Assembly (NCBI GenBank): GCA_046351595.1
Contig: JAXLYE010000001.1
Location: 248,001-312,000, forward strand
Direction: 5' to 3'
DNA from: JAXLYE01 sp046351595
GTDB taxonomy: Bacteria > Myxococcota_A > Polyangia > Palsa-1104 > JAEUJZ01
Length of the DNA stretch: 64,000 bases
The notes under the pieces are model-generated. The model saw only the letters and a list, made by a program, of their open reading frames with translations. It was not told the origin of the DNA and made no database searches. Position numbers and translations under genes: made by a program. Below are positions 11,158 to 20,211 of this stretch, one piece after another; position 1 is the stretch's first letter; the number at the start of each line of letters is the position of its first letter.

Positions 11158-12702
11158 TCACTCGACGTAGTTTGCGTCTTCGAGGAGGTCGCGCAGCGCC
11201 TTCTTCAGCTCGACGCCCTCGACGATCCAGCGGTGCAGCATCGACAGGATGGGCATGCGCACGCCCAGCGCCGCGGCTAGGCGGTGGCCGTCGCGGATCA
11301 TGTGGATGCTGTCGCAGACGCGGGCGATCTGCTTCTCGGCCTCGGCGAGCGGCAGGCCGGCGGCGAGCAGGCGCCCGAGCTGGTAGTCGGGCGAGTCGGT
11401 GCGCTGGCTGGCGACCATCAGCCCGCCGACGCCGGCGAGGCCGAGGAAGGTGCGCTCCTTGCCGCCGAGCGCCATGCCCAGGCGCGAGATCTCGGCGGCG
11501 CTGCGCGACACCAGGACCGCGCGCGAGGCGATGCCGTACTGCAGCACCTCGCAGACGCCGCTGGCCAGGGCGATGACGCCGCTCATGGCGCGCGCCACCT
11601 CGACGCCGCTCAGATCGCTGCTGGCGTAGATGCGCAGCGTCTGGCAGCCGAGCACCTGGCGGGCCGCGGACAGCACGGTCTCGGACTGGGTGCCGCAGAC
11701 CAGCGCCGCCGGGCAGAACTCCTCCAGGTCGTCGGCGCTCGCCGGGCCGCTGAGCGCGCCGATGCGGGTGATCGGCGTCTCCTCGAGCACGACCTCGGAG
11801 ATGCGCAGCGCCACCTCACCGCGCTCGGCCTGCGCCGGGAACAGGCTGCCGATGCTGTGCAAGAGGATCTGGTTCGGCCGCAGCACGCCCTTGAGCCCGC
11901 GCAGAACCGAGCGCACCGTCGATGCCGGCACCGCCAGGAAGAGCACGTCGGCGCTGCCGACCTCGCGCAGCTCGTCGCTGACGGCCGGCGCCTGCGGCAC
12001 GACCTGGCCCAGCGCCGCGGCGAAGTCGGCGCTGGTCATCTGCATCATCGTCGCGTCGTCGCTGCTCGAGCGGCGCAGCACCGCCTGCGGCTTGACCGCC
12101 ACCGACATCGGCGCGGCCAGCCGCGACAGCGACTGCGCGGTCATCTGCATGGTCTCGTCTTCGCTGTCCGCGGTCTGCGACGGGCGGCGCGGCTTGCCGG
12201 CGGGCGGCGTGAGCAGCCCGTCCATCGGCCCCATCATCGTCGCGTCGTCGCTGTCGGCGGTGTGCTGCGCGCGCTTGGGCGTAAGCCCGGCGGGCAGGTT
12301 CAGCGCCTTGCCGATCGGCAGGCCGAGCATGGTGGCGTCTTCGCTCTCGGCGGTGTGCAGCGGGCGCGCGGGCTTTGCCGGCAGCCCGAACATGGTCGCG
12401 TCGTCGCTGTCGGCGACGAGGCCCGGCTTCCCGAGCCTGCCGGCGAGGGCCCCGGCCAGGTTGCCCAGCGATCCCATCATCGTCGCGTCGTCGCTGTCCG
12501 CGTGCGCCGCCGCCTTCAGCTGCACCGGCGCCGTCGCGGCGGGGGCGGAGGCCGGCGAGGGGCTCCGTCCCGCGCGCGGCGGGTTGTACTGGGTGACGCG
12601 GCGAATCAGCCCGCGCTGCGTCCGCTGGTTGTTCAGCAGCAGGGACGTGAGCGCGCGCGCCCACCGCCCGCCGCCAAGCACCGCAACCGAGAGCTCCTTC
12701 AT
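11158..12702 (-). CDS. GpsA-like (glycerol-3-phosphate dehydrogenase fold) pseudoenzyme with six acidic Thr repeats
   Basis: A 514-residue protein. Residues 3-25 give the first Rossmann strand and helix (VAVLGGGRWARALTSLLL). The fold resumes at about 242-514 with GpsA blocks: DVLFLAVPASTVRSVL, ISEVVLEETP, ALSGPASADDLEEF, RLGMALGGKERTFLGLAG. Between them sits an insert of about 190 residues with six motifs of the form D-S-D-D-A-T-M (Thr at 74, 103, 123, 155, 184 and 218). The family's catalytic Lys-Asn (ALKNV) reads AMSGV here (S374-G375), and the Asp of GLAGLGDL is Gly427, so dehydrogenase activity is unlikely. The repeats look like phospho-Thr acceptor sites for a kinase or FHA partner, which is inference. 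Ordinary GpsA proteins have about 330 residues. Confidence 0.85.
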   Translation of the reverse strand: MKELSVAVLGGGRWARALTSLLLNNQRTQRGLIRRVTQYNPPRAGRSPSPASAPAATAPVQLKAAAHADSDDATMMGSLGNLAGALAGRLGKPGLVADSDDATMFGLPAKPARPLHTAESEDATMLGLPIGKALNLPAGLTPKRAQHTADSDDATMMGPMDGLLTPPAGKPRRPSQTADSEDETMQMTAQSLSRLAAPMSVAVKPQAVLRRSSSDDATMMQMTSADFAAALGQVVPQAPAVSDELREVGSADVLFLAVPASTVRSVLRGLKGVLRPNQILLHSIGSLFPAQAERGEVALRISEVVLEETPITRIGALSGPASADDLEEFCPAALVCGTQSETVLSAARQVLGCQTLRIYASSDLSGVEVARAMSGVIALASGVCEVLQYGIASRAVLVSRSAAEISRLGMALGGKERTFLGLAGVGGLMVASQRTDSPDYQLGRLLAAGLPLAEAEKQIARVCDSIHMIRDGHRLAAALGVRMPILSMLHRWIVEGVELKKALRDLLEDANYVE

Positions 12703-12896
12703 GGTCCCTCCCTACGGGATGTGTGCCGGCCAGCCGCCCCCCGGCGGCCTGCTCTGGCTCAGCGGGACCAGTGTAAGCCACTTTCGGCCCGGCGGGCACG
12801 CCTCTGCCACCAAATCCCTCTCGATCGCAGCGACGAGGCCCGCCCGCGCGGGGCGCATTCGCTCGGCTTCCCGCGCTGCTCTTCGCCGCTTCTTTG

Positions 12897-13757
12897 CTAC
12901 TTCTCGATGAAGGTCAGGTTGAGCAGGTCGCCCTGGTACCGGATGCGGCTGTTCTGCTGCAGGAACATCTGGCTCAGTGAGATCTCCAGCTTGCCGAGCA
13001 GCACGCGGTCGTTCTCTTGCAGCGCCTGCGCCAGCCACTGCGGGAAGTCGCCGGCGTACTGGTTGGTCGACAGGTGGCGCAAGAAGTCGACGCTGCGGCG
13101 GAAGAACTTCGGAAAGATCAGCGCCCCCGTCGGCGCGTGCAGGTCCTCGCTGCAGGTCAGGCGGAACTCGGCGGTGCGGTCGTGCGGCCAGATGCCGAGG
13201 CCCCGGGCCTGCGCCTCCCGGGCGACGCCGCGCAGGTAGTCCTGGTGCGCGGCCGGCGTCGAGGTGTAGAGCAGCGGGTAGGCGAAGCCGTCCTGCAGCA
13301 TGCGCGCGTTCAGCGTGCGGCCCAGCAGATCGGCCTCGACCTTCAGCTCCTGCCCGTCGCTGAGCCCGTCGGCGTCGCGCTCGAGCAGGGCGTACGAGAT
13401 GGGGCGGCCGTGCGGATCGAAGCTGGCGGTCAGGATGGTGCCGGGCAGGCGCGGCGGCTTGCAGCCGGTGATCAGCTGCTCCTCACGCACGACGCCCGAG
13501 ATCCCGAGCAGCTCCAGCAGGTGGTCGCGCGCCTCGTCGCCCTGGGGCTGCCGCGCGGCGCCGTAGTGGGTCTCGGGCGCGTCGATGCCCTCGAGGCGGA
13601 GCTGGTAGCCGCCGTCGGTGGCGAGGCTCATGTGCTCGCGGTACAGGCCGCGGAACCGCTCGGGGTCCTGCGGCACGAAGCGCAGCGAGTCGCCGTCGGG
13701 CCTGAACTTCTCGAGGACGAACTGGCCTTTGATCGCGCGGAAGAAGCCGAGTGACAT
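12897..13757 (-). CDS. Staphylococcal-nuclease-like (SNase/TNase fold) protein
   Basis: A 286-residue protein whose middle matches the thermonuclease family: YQLRLEGIDAPETHYG (about residues 52-67) carries the Arg, Asp and Glu expected for calcium binding and catalysis. HGRPISYALLERD and LNARMLQDGFAYPLLY correspond to the later Arg-containing strand and helix. Enzymes of this fold cleave DNA or RNA phosphodiester bonds. There is no signal peptide, unlike most secreted nucleases, and both ends are longer than the roughly 150-residue core. The C-terminal 80 residues (KFFRRSVDFLRHLS, GDFPQWLAQALQENDRVLL) are not recognised. The ATG has aaaggag eight bases upstream. Substrate unknown. Confidence 0.8.
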   Translation of the reverse strand: MSLGFFRAIKGQFVLEKFRPDGDSLRFVPQDPERFRGLYREHMSLATDGGYQLRLEGIDAPETHYGAARQPQGDEARDHLLELLGISGVVREEQLITGCKPPRLPGTILTASFDPHGRPISYALLERDADGLSDGQELKVEADLLGRTLNARMLQDGFAYPLLYTSTPAAHQDYLRGVAREAQARGLGIWPHDRTAEFRLTCSEDLHAPTGALIFPKFFRRSVDFLRHLSTNQYAGDFPQWLAQALQENDRVLLGKLEISLSQMFLQQNSRIRYQGDLLNLTFIEK

Positions 13758-13886
13758 GCCGGGTCTCCTTTCTGGAATCGGGCCGAAACGGTCGGTGCCG
13801 GGCGCCGGACGGGCGGCGACGGACGCAGCATATCCGGCGAACCCGACAGCGAGGCTTGAAGTCGAGTTTGCTTCAACGGGCGCGCG

Positions 13887-14915
13887 CTAGCCGGCGGCCG
13901 GGGCCGAGCGCCCGAGGCCCAGCAGCGCGCCCAGCCGCGTCCGCAGCGGCGCGGTCGGCGCCCCGAACCAGCGCCGCTCGACGTCCCGCCGTGCCGCCCC
14001 GCCGTCGCGCGCGCCCAGCCCGGCCACCTGCGGGCGCTGCCGCAGCCCGTCGCGCAGCGCCGACGCCAGCAGCCCGAGCGCGGCGCCGCCCTGGTGGCGC
14101 ACGAGTGGCAGCACGTCGAGCAGCAGCACGCCCGGCAGCGCCGCCGCGAGGTAGCGCAGCGACCCGTTCTTCAGCAGCGTGCGGACCTTGTTCAGGTGGC
14201 AGTGCGTGGCCACGAACGCGCGCTTCTGCCGCGACGCGCTGCCCTGGAAGCGGTGGTAGACCAGCGCCGCCGGCACGTACTCGGCCTGCCAGCCCGCGAG
14301 CCGGCAGCGCCAGCCCAGGTCCACGTCCTCCAGGTACATGAAGAACGAGCGATCGAAGACGCCGCTCGGCAGCCGCACCGCCTCGAGCATCTCGCGCCGG
14401 TAGAGCGCCGCGCCGGCCGAGGCGCAGAAGATCTCCTCGGGTCCGTCGGCGGGCCGCAGCGGCGCGAGGAAGTCGCGGTCGATGATCTCGCCGTCGCGCG
14501 CGACCCGGACGCCGGTCGAGTTGGTGAGGTGCGGGCGGTCCCAGAAGACGATGCGCGCCTGCAGCATGCCCAGCCGCGGCCCGCCCGCCCGCGCCGCCGC
14601 CCGCAGCGCACCGACGACGCCGGGGTCGCAGCGCGTATCGTTGTTGAGCACGAACACCCACGGCGCGGTCACCACCGTAAGGCCGCGGTTGACGCCCTCG
14701 GCGAAGCCCAGGTTGGCGCCGGTCTCGACGAGGCGGACCGCCGGGAACTCGCGCCGCAGCCGCTCGCACGAGCCGTCGGTCGAGCCGTTGTCGACGACCA
14801 CGACCTCGAAGTCGCGGTCGCTCTGGGCGGCGAGCGACGCCAGGCACGCGGCGAGATCGTCGCTGGCGTTCCAGTTGACGATGAGCACGCAGATGCCGAG
14901 CGCTTGCTGAGACAT
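13887..14915 (-). CDS. Family 2 glycosyltransferase
   Basis: A 342-residue GT-A-fold glycosyltransferase. The N-terminus has ICVLIVNWNASDDLAACLAS, the nucleotide-binding VVVVDNGSTDGSC (about residues 38-50), GANLGFAEGVNRGL and the metal-binding-type FVLNNDT. The acceptor region includes GAALYRREMLEAV and FFMYLEDVDLGWRCRLAGW, typical of rhamnosyl- and other dTDP/UDP-sugar transferases. No transmembrane anchor is present. The ATG at 14915 directly precedes the fold. Its neighbour across the gap is a membrane GT87-type transferase, so both may serve a surface polysaccharide or glycolipid, although they are divergently transcribed. Donor and acceptor unknown. Confidence 0.92.
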   Translation of the reverse strand: MSQQALGICVLIVNWNASDDLAACLASLAAQSDRDFEVVVVDNGSTDGSCERLRREFPAVRLVETGANLGFAEGVNRGLTVVTAPWVFVLNNDTRCDPGVVGALRAAARAGGPRLGMLQARIVFWDRPHLTNSTGVRVARDGEIIDRDFLAPLRPADGPEEIFCASAGAALYRREMLEAVRLPSGVFDRSFFMYLEDVDLGWRCRLAGWQAEYVPAALVYHRFQGSASRQKRAFVATHCHLNKVRTLLKNGSLRYLAAALPGVLLLDVLPLVRHQGGAALGLLASALRDGLRQRPQVAGLGARDGGAARRDVERRWFGAPTAPLRTRLGALLGLGRSAPAAG

Positions 14916-15082
14916 GGCCGTTGTCGCCGCCGGCCCCGGCTCGCGGCCCGCAGCGTCGGCATCATAGGCAAGCGCCGGCGCACCGGCAAGCGGCGCGGGC
15001 CGCGACCGGATTATGCGGCACGGTTTACGGGCAGCGCGGGCCATGGACGCGGCGCGGGCAACCCGACTAGGCTGGGCCCTCC

Positions 15083-16555
15083 ATGTCGCCCGCGCCCGAC
15101 CTGCCCGCCCGCCGTCGTCGTCAACTGCTGGCCGCGCCGCTGCCCGCGCCGCTGCTCGCGCTGCTCGGGCTGGCCGCGGCGGCGCTGCTCGTGCTCGTGC
15201 CGATCGCGCTGTGGCGCCTCGACACGCGGCTGCTCGGCAGCACCTACGGCAAGCCGTTCCAGCCCTTCGAGCTGTTCGGCTTCTGCGTGACCGCGGCGCT
15301 GGCCTGCTTCGGCGCGCACAAGCTGCGCCGGGCCGCGCCGGGCTACGAGATCGATCGCTGGGCCGGCGCCGCGGGGCTCATCCTGACCAGCCTGTATACG
15401 CTGCCGCTGCTCGTCGATCACCCGCTGCGCTCGTGGGACTACGAGTGCTACGAGCAGGCCGCGCGGGCGCTTCTGGCGGGCCGCGATCCCTATGCCGGCA
15501 CTGGCTACCTGTACCCGCCGCTCGTCGCGCAGGCCTTTGCCGGGGCCTACCGGCTGGTGCACGCCGCGGTGCAGGCCGCGCACCTGTCCGGACTGGGCGA
15601 CGTCGAAATTTTCGGCTGCCTGTTCTACGCCTACCAGTGCCTGCAGCTGTTCCTGGTCGTCGCCGCCTTCGCGCTGTGCCGGGTGCTGGCGCAGCGGCTG
15701 GGCCTGCGCCCCGCGCACGCGGCGGTGCTGTGCACGCTGCTGTTCGTCTTCAACAACCCGCTGCTCCGCACGCTCAAGCACGGCCAGGTGAACCTGTACG
15801 TGCTCGACGCGATCCTCGTCGCCATGCTGGTCCCCTATCGCGGGCCGCTCGCGGTCGGGCTGGGCCTTGCGCTGGCCACGCACATCAAGCTGTACCCGAT
15901 CCTGTTCGTGCTGCCGCTGTGGTGGATCGGGGCGCGCAGCGCGGCGACGTGGGCGGTGGGGCTCACGGCCGCGGGCTTCGTGCTCGAGCGGCGCCTCGCC
16001 GGCGGCGTGCTCATGGACTTCGTGCGCTCGCTGCCCGGCTTCCCGCGCGGCACGCTGCTGCGCGACAACAGCCTGCACAGCATCGTCTACAACTTCGCGC
16101 ACGCGCTGGCGCTCGATCGCATCCTGCCGGCGCGCGCCGTCGATGTCGCGGCGCTGCTGCTCGGCGTCGGCCTGTCCGGCTGGATCTTCTGGCGCGTGTT
16201 CGTGCGGACCGCGCTCGCGGCCCCGGCGGCGGCACCAGACGGCGCGGCGCGGGCGCGCGACCAGGCCGGCCTGTTCGGCTTCACGCTGCTCATCATGATG
16301 CTGCTGTCGCCGCTGGTCTGGGAGCACCACTACGTGCTGACGCTGCCGCTCGCGATCTGGGCGCTCGCGCGGTGCCTGGCGCCGGGCACGTCGCGGCCGC
16401 GGCGGTTCCACGCGGTGCTGGCCGCCGCACTTGTGTACACGCCGCCGACGTTCGACGTCTTCCCCGTAAGCTACCACCGGCTCGCCGGGCTGCTGTGGCT
16501 CTTGTGGCTGGCGACGCGCCCGCCGTCCCCGGATGAGCCGCGAGCGGCCGCCTGA
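15083..16555 (+). CDS. Membrane glycosyltransferase, GT87/DUF2029 type
   Basis: A 490-residue polytopic membrane protein with about ten hydrophobic helices. After the first helix (residues 21-42) and two more, the loop at about 113-150 contains SWDYECYEQAARALLAGRDP and a YLYPPL motif. These match the GT87 polyprenyl-phosphate-mannose-dependent transferases, where the Asp in the first loop is catalytic. Another block, LKHGQVNLYVLDAILVAMLV, is also characteristic. The protein would add sugars on the outer face of the inner membrane. It is divergent from the GT2 gene with 167 bp between. Exact sugar and acceptor cannot be told. Confidence 0.85.
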   Translation: MSPAPDLPARRRRQLLAAPLPAPLLALLGLAAAALLVLVPIALWRLDTRLLGSTYGKPFQPFELFGFCVTAALACFGAHKLRRAAPGYEIDRWAGAAGLILTSLYTLPLLVDHPLRSWDYECYEQAARALLAGRDPYAGTGYLYPPLVAQAFAGAYRLVHAAVQAAHLSGLGDVEIFGCLFYAYQCLQLFLVVAAFALCRVLAQRLGLRPAHAAVLCTLLFVFNNPLLRTLKHGQVNLYVLDAILVAMLVPYRGPLAVGLGLALATHIKLYPILFVLPLWWIGARSAATWAVGLTAAGFVLERRLAGGVLMDFVRSLPGFPRGTLLRDNSLHSIVYNFAHALALDRILPARAVDVAALLLGVGLSGWIFWRVFVRTALAAPAAAPDGAARARDQAGLFGFTLLIMMLLSPLVWEHHYVLTLPLAIWALARCLAPGTSRPRRFHAVLAAALVYTPPTFDVFPVSYHRLAGLLWLLWLATRPPSPDEPRAAA

Positions 16556-16597
16556 CGGAGGCCCACCGGGCGCGATCGGCGCATACTGAAGCTGCGG

Positions 16598-17014
16598 ATG
16601 AAGCGGGTGCTGCACATCGGCCTCCACCGCCTGGTGATCGACGGCGATCTGGTGCTGTGGGAGGCGCACGGCGTCTGCGACCTCGAGGACCTGCGGCAGA
16701 TCATCGCCGTCGGCGAGGAGCTCAGCGCGCGCTACGGGCGCTACTACTCGCTGATCGACGCGCGGCAGGGCATCACCGTCACGCCGGCGGCGCGCCGCTA
16801 CAGCGCCGAGTGGGAGCGCAGCCACGGCGGCGCCCGGGCCTTCACCGTGATCTTCGGCGCCAACCCGGTGCTGCGCACGATCGTCACGCTGCTCAACCGC
16901 GCCGCGCAGCTCGTGCTCGGCCGCTCGCCCGAGGTGGTCTTCGTCAAGAGCGAGCCCGAGGCCCGCGCCGCCATCGCCCAGGACCGCGCGCGCCGGACCG
17001 CCCCGGCCCGGTGA
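16598..17014 (+). CDS. Small STAS/SpoIIAA-like protein
   Basis: A 138-residue soluble protein. HIGLHRLVIDGDLVLWEAHG, LEDLRQIIAVGEELSARYGR, YYSLIDARQGITVTPAARRY and AFTVIFGANPVLRTIVTLL alternate strands and helices as in the STAS/SpoIIAA-like fold found in many short bacterial proteins. The usual phosphorylated Ser of anti-anti-sigma factors is not evident, so a role in sigma control is not supported. It follows the GT87 gene by 42 bp on the same strand and may be cotranscribed. Function unknown. Confidence 0.6.
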   Translation: MKRVLHIGLHRLVIDGDLVLWEAHGVCDLEDLRQIIAVGEELSARYGRYYSLIDARQGITVTPAARRYSAEWERSHGGARAFTVIFGANPVLRTIVTLLNRAAQLVLGRSPEVVFVKSEPEARAAIAQDRARRTAPAR

Positions 17015-17055
17015 GAGCTAGCGCGGGCAGCGTCGGCGCAGCTCGGGCCTCGCGC

Positions 17056-20000
17056 CTAGCGCGCGCAGCGTCGGCGCAGCTCTGGATCGATCGCGTCGAT
17101 GCGGCCCAGGGCCTCGGTGCGCAGGCGCTGCATGGCCGCTCCGTGCCACAGCTCGAACAGGCTGGCGTCGGCGAGCGAGCCGATCGGCGGGTGGCTGTAG
17201 CTCACCGGCCGCACCGTGCCGTCGGGATCGATGCACGCCTGCTCCCAGGCGCTGCGGCAGGGGTGGAAGCAGGTGCGGTTGGCGAAGTCGTCGGCGGTGC
17301 GGAACTCGCTGAGCTCGAGATCACCGGCGCGCTCGGCCGCGCACAGGCAGCCGAGGCCGGGGCGCGCGCTCAGGTGATCGACGACCACCACGCCGGCCGG
17401 CTCCGCGGCGGCGCGCAGGGCCTGCATGCCCTCACGCACGCGCAGCTTCTGCGGCAAGATGAGCTCGCGCGCGGTGAAGCCGTTCAGGACGTACAGCTCC
17501 TCGACCTTCAGCCAGTCGACGCCCAGGTCCGCGGCGAGCCGGCCGAGCGCCCCGAGCTCAGCGACGTTGCTGCGGGTGACGACGGCCGACAGGCCGATGC
17601 GCAGATCGGCGCCGCGCTCGCGCCGGATGTGCAGCGCGCGGTGGACGTTCTCGAGGATGCGACCGAGCTCGGCGCCGGTGCGGATGGTGTCGTTGGTCGC
17701 GGCCGTGGCGCCGTCGATCGAGACGGCCAGGCTGGTGACGCCGTGGTCGATGAGCGCGTGCACGGTGCTCGCGGACAGCAGCATGCCGTTGCTCAAGAGG
17801 TGCACGTCGGTGGCGCGGCCGCGGCGCGCGTGCGCAAGGCGCGTGAGCACGTCCCAGAACACGTCGGCCACCAGGCTCTCGCCGCCGTGCGAAAAGGCGA
17901 CGTAGTCCGCGGCCGCGAGCGCCTCGTCCAGCGCGTCGAGCACGAACGGCTGCAGGGTGCGGGCGCGGCCCTCGCGCGTGCGCTGCGGGGCGTCGGTGAT
18001 GCAGTGCTGGCAGCGCAGGTTGCAGCGCTCGGTGACGGTGACGTACAGGTGGCTGGGCAGCGACGGCGCGGTCAGCGCGCCGCGGGCAAAGGCCAGCGCG
18101 CACGTCGCGGCATTGTCGGCGAGCAGCGCGCGCCGCGTCGCCTCGATCTGCGGCGGCACGTGGCGCAGGACGACCAGCGCCGAGAAGGCCCCGAGCTCCG
18201 CGGTCCACCCCGCGCCGGCCTCGCCGCTAAGCCGCGCCTCGCCGAGCGCGAGCAGCACCGTCGCGTCCGACGGCGCGTCCGCGGGCAGCGCCAGCGCGCA
18301 CGGGGCCTCGCCGCCGTTCGCGTAGACCTCGATCACCTCGCCCGCGCCGTGGCGGCGGAAGCCGAGCAGCTGCGGCGCCGCGTCCCCATCGAGCCCCAGC
18401 GGCGCGCAGGCACCGCGGCGCAGCGCCACGTGCTCGCGGCGCAGGCGCAGCGCATCGCGGAACAGCGCGCGTGTGGTCAGGTCCCAGCGCGCCTCGTCCC
18501 AGATCATCGGCGCGCGATCCGGCCACGCGTCCTCAAAGGCGCGCCGTACCTGTGGCTCGTCGGCGCGCAGCGCCCGTGTCTCGTCCGGCGGCGTACGCTC
18601 TGCCGCCGCGCCGCGCAGCCCGATCTCGTCGCCGTAGACCACCGCCGGCACCTCGGGGCCGAGCAGCGTGATCAGGTGCCCGAGCCGCGCCACGCGCGCA
18701 TCCCCGACGAGGCTGAGCAGCCGCGGCTGATCGTGCGTGGCGGTGAAGGCGAGGCCGCTGTGCAAAGCGCCGCGGTAGAAGCGCCGCCGCGCCTGCACCG
18801 CCGCAAAGCCCCGGGCGTCGCCGCGCCGCCGCCACAGCCAGTCGTACAGCGCCTCCTGCAGCGGGAAGTCGGTGGCGCAGTCGAGCGCGCCCGCGGTGAA
18901 GCGGAACAGGCTGTCGACCGTCACCTCGCCGAGCAGGAGCGCGTCCTTGCGCACGCCGCGCACCGCCGCCCGCAACAGGCGCAAGAGCCCGAGCGGCACG
19001 TCCGCGGCCGCGTCCAGCCGGAAGCCGTCGACGCCGAGCGCCAGGTAGTGCAAGAGGATCTGGACCAGGTACGTGGCGACGTCCTCGTTGGCCTGCTGCG
19101 CATCGAGCGCGAAGAGCGGCTCCTGCCACTGGCCCTTCTGGTAGTGGCGGTAGCCCGGATCCTCGCCCTCGGAAAACGGGAAGCGCAGCGGCTGGAACCA
19201 CGCCGCGTACGGCGACCGCGGGCCGCGCTGGCGCACGTCGCAGAACGGCAGGAAGTCGCGGTGCACGTGCGTCAGCACCACGTCGAGCAGCACGCGCAGG
19301 CCGTGCCGGTGCGCGGCCTCGATGACCGCGCGCAGCGCCGGCTCGCCGCCGAGCGCGGGATCGACGTGCAGCGGGTTCACGGCGTCGTAGCGGTGGGCCG
19401 AGTAGCTGTAGCTGACCGGCGTCAGGTGCAGCACGGTGACGCCGAGCTCCGCCAGGTACGGGATCGCGTCGCGCACGCCCCACAGATCGCCGCCGGCGCG
19501 CGCTCGCTCGTCGGCCGGCTGCGCCAGCGTGCGCCCCGCGCCGTCGCGGAACCGGTCGAGGAACACCGTGTACAGCACCGCGTCGCGCCACCACTCGGGC
19601 AGCGCCGGCGAGAGCTCGCGCGGCTCGATCCGCAGCGCCGCGCCGCCGCGCCCGATGCCGCGCCCGGACGCGAGCACGAACTGGTAGTCGAGCCGCCGCG
19701 CCGGCGCCAGCGCCAGCGCCTCGAACAGGAAGTGCTCGTCCTCCTCGGCGACGCGGCGCATCGGCACGTCGCGCGCCCCGTCCTCGTCGAGCAGGCGCAG
19801 CGTGAGCGAGTCGCCCGCCGCGCCCTTGCGCAGCGCCGCGCGCACGCACAGCCGGCCGTCCTCGGTGGCGTGCAGGTACGGCAGCGCCGGCGCGTGCACC
19901 ACCGGCTCGTCGGTGCCGTCGACCACCAGCAGGCTGCTCTGCAGGCCGTCGACCGCGCGCGTGCGCGGGTTGTCGGGGTCCAGGTGCCAGCGGCCGTCGT

Positions 20001-20211
20001 CGGTGCGCAGCTTGTATGCGAAGGCGCCGGGGGCGACGTGCACGATGGCGCGCTGCTCGCGGCCGTGCGCCTGCATCGGGATCGGCGCGAACCAGTGCGT
20101 GAGCTCGCCGCGCAGCTCCGCGCCGACGCCGCCGGTCTCGAGGCGGAAGCCGACCGCACGCTCGCCCGGGCGCAGGCCCGGGATCAGGTGCTCGCGGATC
20201 GACAGCCTCAT
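17056..20211 (-). CDS. GH13 amylase-type enzyme fused to a radical SAM/SPASM-like enzyme
   Basis: One uninterrupted 1051-residue frame. Residues 10-90 resemble a glycogen-binding E-set (CBM48) module (PGAFAYKLRTDDGRWHLDP), followed by a second beta-rich region. A GH13 barrel occupies about 205-640 and keeps all key sites: DVVLTHVH (D310), GVDGFRLDAA with nucleophile D400, LLLGEVTVD with acid E429 and FTATHDQPR with D494. After the barrel's C-terminal beta domain, a radical SAM domain begins at about 725 with CNLRCQHC (C730, C734, C737), then HGGESLVADVF. A Cys-rich end (GLGCLCAAE, TCFHPCRSAWEQACIDPDG) resembles a SPASM auxiliary cluster. The ATG overlaps the stop of the PHP gene (ATGA). The substrate is unknown and I know of no named family with this architecture. 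Confidence 0.9.
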   Translation of the reverse strand: MRLSIREHLIPGLRPGERAVGFRLETGGVGAELRGELTHWFAPIPMQAHGREQRAIVHVAPGAFAYKLRTDDGRWHLDPDNPRTRAVDGLQSSLLVVDGTDEPVVHAPALPYLHATEDGRLCVRAALRKGAAGDSLTLRLLDEDGARDVPMRRVAEEDEHFLFEALALAPARRLDYQFVLASGRGIGRGGAALRIEPRELSPALPEWWRDAVLYTVFLDRFRDGAGRTLAQPADERARAGGDLWGVRDAIPYLAELGVTVLHLTPVSYSYSAHRYDAVNPLHVDPALGGEPALRAVIEAAHRHGLRVLLDVVLTHVHRDFLPFCDVRQRGPRSPYAAWFQPLRFPFSEGEDPGYRHYQKGQWQEPLFALDAQQANEDVATYLVQILLHYLALGVDGFRLDAAADVPLGLLRLLRAAVRGVRKDALLLGEVTVDSLFRFTAGALDCATDFPLQEALYDWLWRRRGDARGFAAVQARRRFYRGALHSGLAFTATHDQPRLLSLVGDARVARLGHLITLLGPEVPAVVYGDEIGLRGAAAERTPPDETRALRADEPQVRRAFEDAWPDRAPMIWDEARWDLTTRALFRDALRLRREHVALRRGACAPLGLDGDAAPQLLGFRRHGAGEVIEVYANGGEAPCALALPADAPSDATVLLALGEARLSGEAGAGWTAELGAFSALVVLRHVPPQIEATRRALLADNAATCALAFARGALTAPSLPSHLYVTVTERCNLRCQHCITDAPQRTREGRARTLQPFVLDALDEALAAADYVAFSHGGESLVADVFWDVLTRLAHARRGRATDVHLLSNGMLLSASTVHALIDHGVTSLAVSIDGATAATNDTIRTGAELGRILENVHRALHIRRERGADLRIGLSAVVTRSNVAELGALGRLAADLGVDWLKVEELYVLNGFTARELILPQKLRVREGMQALRAAAEPAGVVVVDHLSARPGLGCLCAAERAGDLELSEFRTADDFANRTCFHPCRSAWEQACIDPDGTVRPVSYSHPPIGSLADASLFELWHGAAMQRLRTEALGRIDAIDPELRRRCAR

